Program-made: the position numbers and the translations under genes
Shown: positions 31,201 through 31,662 of the stretch, piece after piece
How positions within the stretch are numbered: position 1 is the stretch's first letter
How the letters are laid out: each line of letters starts with the position of its first letter
Assembly: GCA_036822015.1 (NCBI GenBank)
Contig: DAISIL010000038.1
Span: 1 to 31,662, forward strand
DNA length: 31,662 nt
Source of the DNA: DAISIL01 sp036822015
GTDB taxonomy: Bacteria > Bacteroidota > Bacteroidia > Cytophagales > Bernardetiaceae
Direction: 5' to 3'
Notes under the pieces: model-generated
Databases searched by the model: none
Seen by the model: the letters and a program-made list of their open reading frames with translations, nothing else
Told to the model about the DNA's origin: nothing

Positions 31201-31366
31201 TAAGTCAGGGTTGGGACTTGTCCTTGTGGGGGGGCTAACATCTTCGATGATGCTCACCGTTTTTATAGTGCCTATGGTATATCTGACCGTCGATCAGGTC
31301 ATTGAAAGACTGGAAAAACATCGGACTTTCATCAAAAAGCCACAAGGCAGTACTATGGTCTCCTAA
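28235..31366 (+). CDS. RND-family efflux pump permease (HAE1/AcrB type)
   Basis: The 1043-residue inner-membrane pump has the AcrB layout: TM1 (about 12-30), a large periplasmic loop, TM2-TM6, then TM7, a second loop and TM8-TM12. The proton-relay aspartates Asp402-Asp403 lie in GILVDDSIVVLEN of TM4, and the matching lysine is in LGLVAKNGILIVDFANQL of TM10. PNFSQPIINVVTVYPGATPSEVE near the N-terminus is typical of HAE1 pumps. Pumps of this class expel hydrophobic compounds by proton exchange; the substrate cannot be read here. It forms a tripartite system with the adjacent adaptor and TolC-type protein, under the TetR-type repressor. Confidence 0.96.
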   Translation: MSLTEIAIKRPSLIIVIFSVLILGGLYSYHQLGYQLMPNFSQPIINVVTVYPGATPSEVESKVTRPIEDAISALDRIDDINSKSYENISVVTIGFESGTNLDKMMQEAQRKIDNIKSELPDDVKSPSLSKVSQDDLPIMHLIATSDLSSGAFYTLIEDQIKPQIQQISGVGEIIMLGGEEREIRINADLDKLNYYGISLLQLNSAIQAANIEIPTGKVETSQSQATLRLSGKFQSMDEIREQVILSMGRHNSPVRIGDVADITDATKDVSTIARLNGKTGVAFLIKKQPDANAVAISHQVKQQIETIERLYASQNVKVLISEDSADFTMESVEAVQHDLVIAIILVASVMLLFLHSLRNALIVMLSIPTSLISTLIAMNLLDYSFNLMTLLAMSLVIGILVDDSIVVLENIQRHLEMGKDKRKAALDGRNEIGFSALAITFVDVVVFLPIIVFVNTTVGEVLRQFSVVVVVSTLMSLFVCFTLTPWLASRFGKVPHLNPQNPFGWFLIQFEHGLDQFTNWYKTQLIWALNNRIISFCIILSCFGGLGWMMSLGIMGEELVAAGDQGKLTLGLEFDKRSSIENTNLQTRQVEDMLLARPEVKTVFANIGGPSTVGGSLGAANKSELSVKLVDKNQRRQSTEELMLAMREEIISRIPGVNVEVSKVSIKGGAAPLQIVLTAADYDKLFAVAQRLKEKMQQLPGVDNVKISVEDGAPELNISIDREQLATLALDMRMVAGTLRTAFNGNDDAEFKDGSNNYDIRLMADRFDRENPDDLRNIEIINQRGEPVKFSQFATISLGTAPSQLERYNRQPSLTITGHNQGTTPGVVGLSINALLEDQSLIPSDVNYVWSGDIKLQEESLGALLSALGIGLLCIYLLMVALYNNFLYPFVVLFSIPVALLGAFAALNLSMTPMSVYTQMGIIMLLGLVAKNGILIVDFANQLKSEGKPTYSALIEAATLRLRPILMTTIAMVLGMLPIALSTSAGSEFKSGLGLVLVGGLTSSMMLTVFIVPMVYLTVDQVIERLEKHRTFIKKPQGSTMVS

Positions 31367-31386
31367 ACAGTCTATCTTCTAACTCC

Positions 31387-31421
31387 TGCCAGATAGTCGC
31401 ATGTGATATGATTATCTGGCA
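31387..31421 (+). terminator. Hairpin after the RND pump gene
   Basis: A perfect 9-bp stem TGCCAGATA/TATCTGGCA (31387-31395 with 31413-31421, 17-base loop) lies 20 bases after the pump stop. It lacks a T-run, so it may be a weak or factor-assisted end of the efflux operon or a regulatory site for the next gene. Confidence 0.45.
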
Positions 31422-31438
31422 TAACTTTCAAATTTAAG

Positions 31439-31662
31439 ATGAAAAAAATATTTTTTTTAGTAATCACAGGATGGCTTTTGAACTTTCCAGTGCAGGCACA
31501 AACGGACATCGTCGTTCAGATCAAAAACCTGAAAGACTATAAAGGTTTATGCCGTGCATACTTATTCGATCGGGCAGCTTTTTTTCCCAATGCCACCGAA
31601 AAGGCACTGACCTATCAGACCGTCGAAGTATCTGACGGTACACTTAATTTGACGTTCAGACA
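31439..31662 (+). CDS. DUF2141 domain protein, 5' part only
   Basis: The gene runs off the right edge after 74 codons. It starts with a signal peptide (MKKIFFLVITGWLLNFPVQAQ, cleavage near residue 20). The mature part begins TDIVVQIKNLKDYKG, then AYLFDRAAFFPNATEKALT, matching the start of DUF2141 proteins (VxVxGLxxxxGxxxxALFNxxxxFPxxxxKA). These are small secreted beta-rich proteins of unknown function common in Bacteroidota. A near-match to the -7 box (TAACTTTC, 31422-31429) lies just upstream. It may be separate from the efflux operon. Confidence 0.8.
   Translation, partial: MKKIFFLVITGWLLNFPVQAQTDIVVQIKNLKDYKGLCRAYLFDRAAFFPNATEKALTYQTVEVSDGTLNLTFR

Overview
The window looks like a chromosomal segment of a Bacteroidota bacterium, possibly of the Cytophagales/Cytophagia type. 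Supporting signs are exact copies of the Bacteroidota promoter -7 box TAnnTTTG (with a TTTG -33 element 20 bases upstream in two cases), BshC, a fused aspartokinase-homoserine dehydrogenase, a long six-repeat ribosomal protein S1, a DUF4340 protein and an AP2/HNH-like protein. Most of the window appears to be near 50% GC by eye. The stretch at about 9240-9420 is strikingly AT-rich.

Layout. 1-1509: the 3' end of a UbiA-family prenyltransferase (+), a four-helix membrane protein (-) and a TPR protein (-). 1579-3635: purK and rsgA (+), overlapping by ATGA. 3702-9079, all minus: trxA, a predicted outer-membrane protein, an exported oligopeptidase B-like peptidase, and rpsA. 9080-9808: an AT-rich gap, then two nearly identical 130-bp units, each encoding a ~125-nt RNA with tRNA acceptor, D and T arms but an abnormal anticodon arm and a greatly enlarged variable region. 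9809-13093: a large Dna2-like nuclease-helicase (+), convergent and overlapping with thrA. 13062-19999, minus: rpsL-rpsG-fusA-rpsJ, closed by a strong terminator, then a DUF4340 protein and thrA. 20094-24447, minus: bshC, the AP2/HNH-like protein, an Lrp-type regulator and hutH. 24616-31366, plus: a TetR-regulated RND efflux operon (tetR, tolC-type, membrane fusion protein, a small cytosolic protein of unknown role, RND pump). 31439-end: start of a DUF2141 protein.

Functionally, most of the window is housekeeping: purine synthesis, translation, amino-acid synthesis and redox balance. The accessory part is the efflux operon. The most unusual element is the tandem pair of tRNA-like RNAs at 9498-9622 and 9639-9763, just upstream of the nuclease-helicase. 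No complete defence system, CRISPR array, insertion sequence or rRNA gene is visible.
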